Positions 6,397-7,704 of a stretch of 7,704 bases of DNA are shown in pieces. Position numbers and translations under genes: made by a program. The DNA is from Lysobacterales bacterium CG02_land_8_20_14_3_00_62_12. Lineage in GTDB: Bacteria > Pseudomonadota > Gammaproteobacteria > Xanthomonadales > Ahniellaceae. Under the pieces are notes generated by a model. It was not told the origin of the DNA. It saw only the letters and a list, made by a program, of their open reading frames with translations, and did not search any database. The stretch's first letter is position 1. Every line of letters starts with the position of its first letter. The stretch is taken from contig PEUI01000305.1 of the NCBI GenBank assembly GCA_002785585.1, forward strand, positions 12,610 to 20,313. Reading direction: 5' to 3'.

Positions 6397-6403
6397 GAAG
6401 GCG

Positions 6404-7531
6404 TCACTGCTCGATCAATTCCACACCATCCAGACCTTGCGAAAGCGTGTGCGCGTCGCCGCCTTGCGAGAGTTTGATCTTCAGTCGCACTTCGTTCGCC
6501 GAATCGGCGTGGCGCAGCGCATCTTCATAGCTGATTTCGCCGGCCTGGTACAGCTCGAACAGGCTTTGATCGAAGGTCCGCATTCCCAGATTGGTGGATT
6601 CCTTCATGACTTCCTTGAGCTTGTGTACTTCGCCGTCGCGGATGTAATCCTGCACCAGCGGCGTGCCCAGCAGCACTTCCATCGCTACCCGGCGCGCTTT
6701 GCCATCGGGCGTCGGAATCAATTGCTGGGCGACCACCCCTTTCAGATTCAACGACAGATCCATCAACAATTGCGGGCGGCGATCATCCGGGAAAAAATGG
6801 ATGATGCGATCCAATGCCTGATTGGAATTGTTGGCGTGCATCGTGCAAAGACAGAGGTGCCCGGTCTCGGAAAACGCAATCGCGTGTTCCATCGTTTCGC
6901 GGGCCCGTACCTCGCCGATCAGAATGACATCCGGCGCTTGGCGCAGGGTATTTTTCAGTGCGTTATCCCAGGAATCGGTATCGATGCCGACTTCGCGCTG
7001 GGTGATGATGCAGCCTTCGTGCTTGTGTACAAATTCAATCGGGTCCTCGATGGTGATGATGTGGCCGGTCGAGTTCTGATTGCGGTAGCCGACCATCGCC
7101 GCCAGCGAAGTGGATTTGCCGGTGCCGGTGGCGCCGACAAACATGATCAGGCCGCGTTTGGTCATCGCCAGCGTCTTGATCACCGGCGGCAGACTGAGCT
7201 CTTCGATCGTCGGAATCTTGGTTTCGATGCGGCGCAACACCATGCCGACCTGATTGCGCTGATAAAAACAACTGACACGGAAGCGGCCGACGCCCTGCAA
7301 CGAGATGGCGAACTGGCACTCGTGGGTTTTCTCAAACTCTTCGCGCTGCGACGGCGTCATCACATTCAACACCATGTCGCGACTTTGCTGCGGCGTCAGC
7401 GGTGCCTGGGTGATCGGGGCAATGCGTCCGTTGACTTTCATTGACGGCGGCACGCCCGCGGTAATGAACAGATCGGAGCTCTTCTTGTGCACCATCAATT
7501 TAAGGAACGAGGTGAAATCGACGCTGCTCAT
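6404..7531 (-). CDS. pilU: PilU, type IV pilus retraction ATPase (PilT-like)
   Basis: A 375-residue cytoplasmic hexameric ATPase of the PilT/VirB11 class that assists PilT in pilus retraction. The N-terminal PAS-like domain (about 1-100) opens with SSDLFITAGVPPSMKVNGR. The Walker A loop is GATGTGKST at 133-141, the Asp box IEDPIEF at 161-167, Walker B DVILIGEVR at 201-209 and the His box ETGHLCLCTMHANN at 222-235. PilU rather than PilT is indicated by RNQNSTGHIITIEDPIEFVHKHEGC-type wording around 150-174, the C-terminal tail ending in SQGLDGVELIEQ, and a degenerate version (VQDYIRDGE) where PilT has its AIRNLIRE motif. The ATG at 7531 has CAGGAG 7 bp upstream, a strong ribosome binding site. 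It converges with pyrB. pilT, usually just upstream of pilU, would lie past the right edge, separated by at least 173 bp containing a long palindrome. Confidence 0.93.
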   Translation of the reverse strand: MSSVDFTSFLKLMVHKKSSDLFITAGVPPSMKVNGRIAPITQAPLTPQQSRDMVLNVMTPSQREEFEKTHECQFAISLQGVGRFRVSCFYQRNQVGMVLRRIETKIPTIEELSLPPVIKTLAMTKRGLIMFVGATGTGKSTSLAAMVGYRNQNSTGHIITIEDPIEFVHKHEGCIITQREVGIDTDSWDNALKNTLRQAPDVILIGEVRARETMEHAIAFSETGHLCLCTMHANNSNQALDRIIHFFPDDRRPQLLMDLSLNLKGVVAQQLIPTPDGKARRVAMEVLLGTPLVQDYIRDGEVHKLKEVMKESTNLGMRTFDQSLFELYQAGEISYEDALRHADSANEVRLKIKLSQGGDAHTLSQGLDGVELIEQ

Positions 7532-7554
7532 GGCAAAACTCCTGATGACAAGCA

Positions 7555-7570
7555 GAACTTCGGAACTTCG
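7555..7570. repeat. Perfect 8-bp tandem repeat in the pilU 5' region
   Basis: GAACTTCG occurs twice in immediate succession (7555-7562 and 7563-7570), starting 24 bp upstream of the pilU ATG. It lies just upstream of the Shine-Dalgarno in the pilU transcript. It could bind a regulator or be chance. Confidence 0.4.
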
Positions 7571-7620
7571 TTAGCAGACTAAGGCGTCGCGCAGAAATGA
7601 CTTGCTCAGATTACGCAGGA

Positions 7621-7702
7621 CTTTCGTTCGCCTGCAAGGCGCACAAAGTGGAGCATAGTCGGACTATGTGACGCTTTGTGCAACGACGCAGGCGGGCGAA
7701 AG
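7621..7702. repeat. Approximately 82-bp nested inverted repeat upstream of pilU (candidate REP/MITE-like element)
   Basis: Three concentric pairings are visible. The outer arms CTTTCG (7621-7626) with CGAAAG (7697-7702) continue through CGCCTGC (7629-7635) with GCAGGCG (7688-7694), allowing two wobble pairs between them. A middle 8-bp perfect pair is GCACAAAG (7641-7648) with CTTTGTGC (7674-7681). The centre is CATAGTC-G-GACTATG (7654-7668). The segments between arms are short internal loops of about five bases. Both DNA strands can fold this way. It lies between pilU and whatever is upstream (probably pilT). It resembles short intergenic palindromic repeats or non-autonomous mobile elements in form, but I cannot name a family. 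As RNA it could also terminate transcription or protect a 3' end, although there is no T-run after it in either direction. Confidence 0.7.
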
Positions 7703-7704
7703 AA

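Noticed and set aside
6437..7444. A 335-codon plus-strand ORF opposite pilU
   Set aside because: It is fully antisense to an intact PilU with all ATPase motifs. Its His/Arg/Gln-rich composition is typical of the reverse frame of a GC-rich gene.
7621..7702. Intrinsic terminator at the palindrome
   Set aside because: No T-run follows the stem in either direction and the arms are separated by internal loops, so I describe it as an inverted repeat rather than a terminator.
1..7704. CRISPR array, tRNA or rRNA genes, phage or transposase genes
   Set aside because: No spaced identical repeats, cloverleaf-like segments or mobile-element protein motifs were seen. Nearly all sequence is explained by conserved chromosomal genes.

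Overview
The window reads as a chromosomal segment of a type IV-piliated gammaproteobacterium of fairly high GC. The evidence is the combination of Pil-Chp chemosensory genes, the gshB-tonB-yqgE-ruvX-pyrR-pyrB run and a PilU retraction ATPase. From memory this matches the P. aeruginosa PA0395-PA0411 neighbourhood in content and order. It is much more compact here, and pilH and pyrC' are missing from their usual places. A Xanthomonadales or related lineage is possible, but species assignment from the sequence alone would be a guess.

Layout. Positions 1-1788 are on the minus strand and hold, in transcription order, pilG, a 140-bp gap without pilH, pilI, and the first 219 codons of pilJ, which runs off the left edge. 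Positions 1789-2021 are a divergent control region with a good sigma70-like -35 box facing pilG. Positions 2022-6378 are on the plus strand and hold six tightly packed genes: gshB, a tonB3-like tonB, yqgE/algH, ruvX, pyrR and pyrB. Four of the five junctions overlap (4 to 8 bp) and the fifth is 22 bp. After a 25-bp convergent gap, pilU occupies 6404-7531 on the minus strand. Its upstream region ends in an approximately 82-bp nested inverted repeat at the right edge of the window.

Function. The minus-strand genes belong to twitching-motility signalling (PilJ receptor, PilI adaptor, PilG response regulator) and pilus retraction (PilU). The plus-strand run combines glutathione synthesis, a TonB-type energy transducer of a kind linked to twitching in Pseudomonas, a DUF179 protein, a pre-16S rRNA nuclease homologue and two pyrimidine genes. 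All eight complete main genes and the partial pilJ belong to well-known families, and I see no clearly new multi-gene system. The points most worth a second look are the missing pilH with a 32-codon ORF in its place, the long palindrome upstream of pilU, the lack of a pyr leader and of pyrC'/pyrI next to pyrB, and a hairpin abutting the yqgE start codon.
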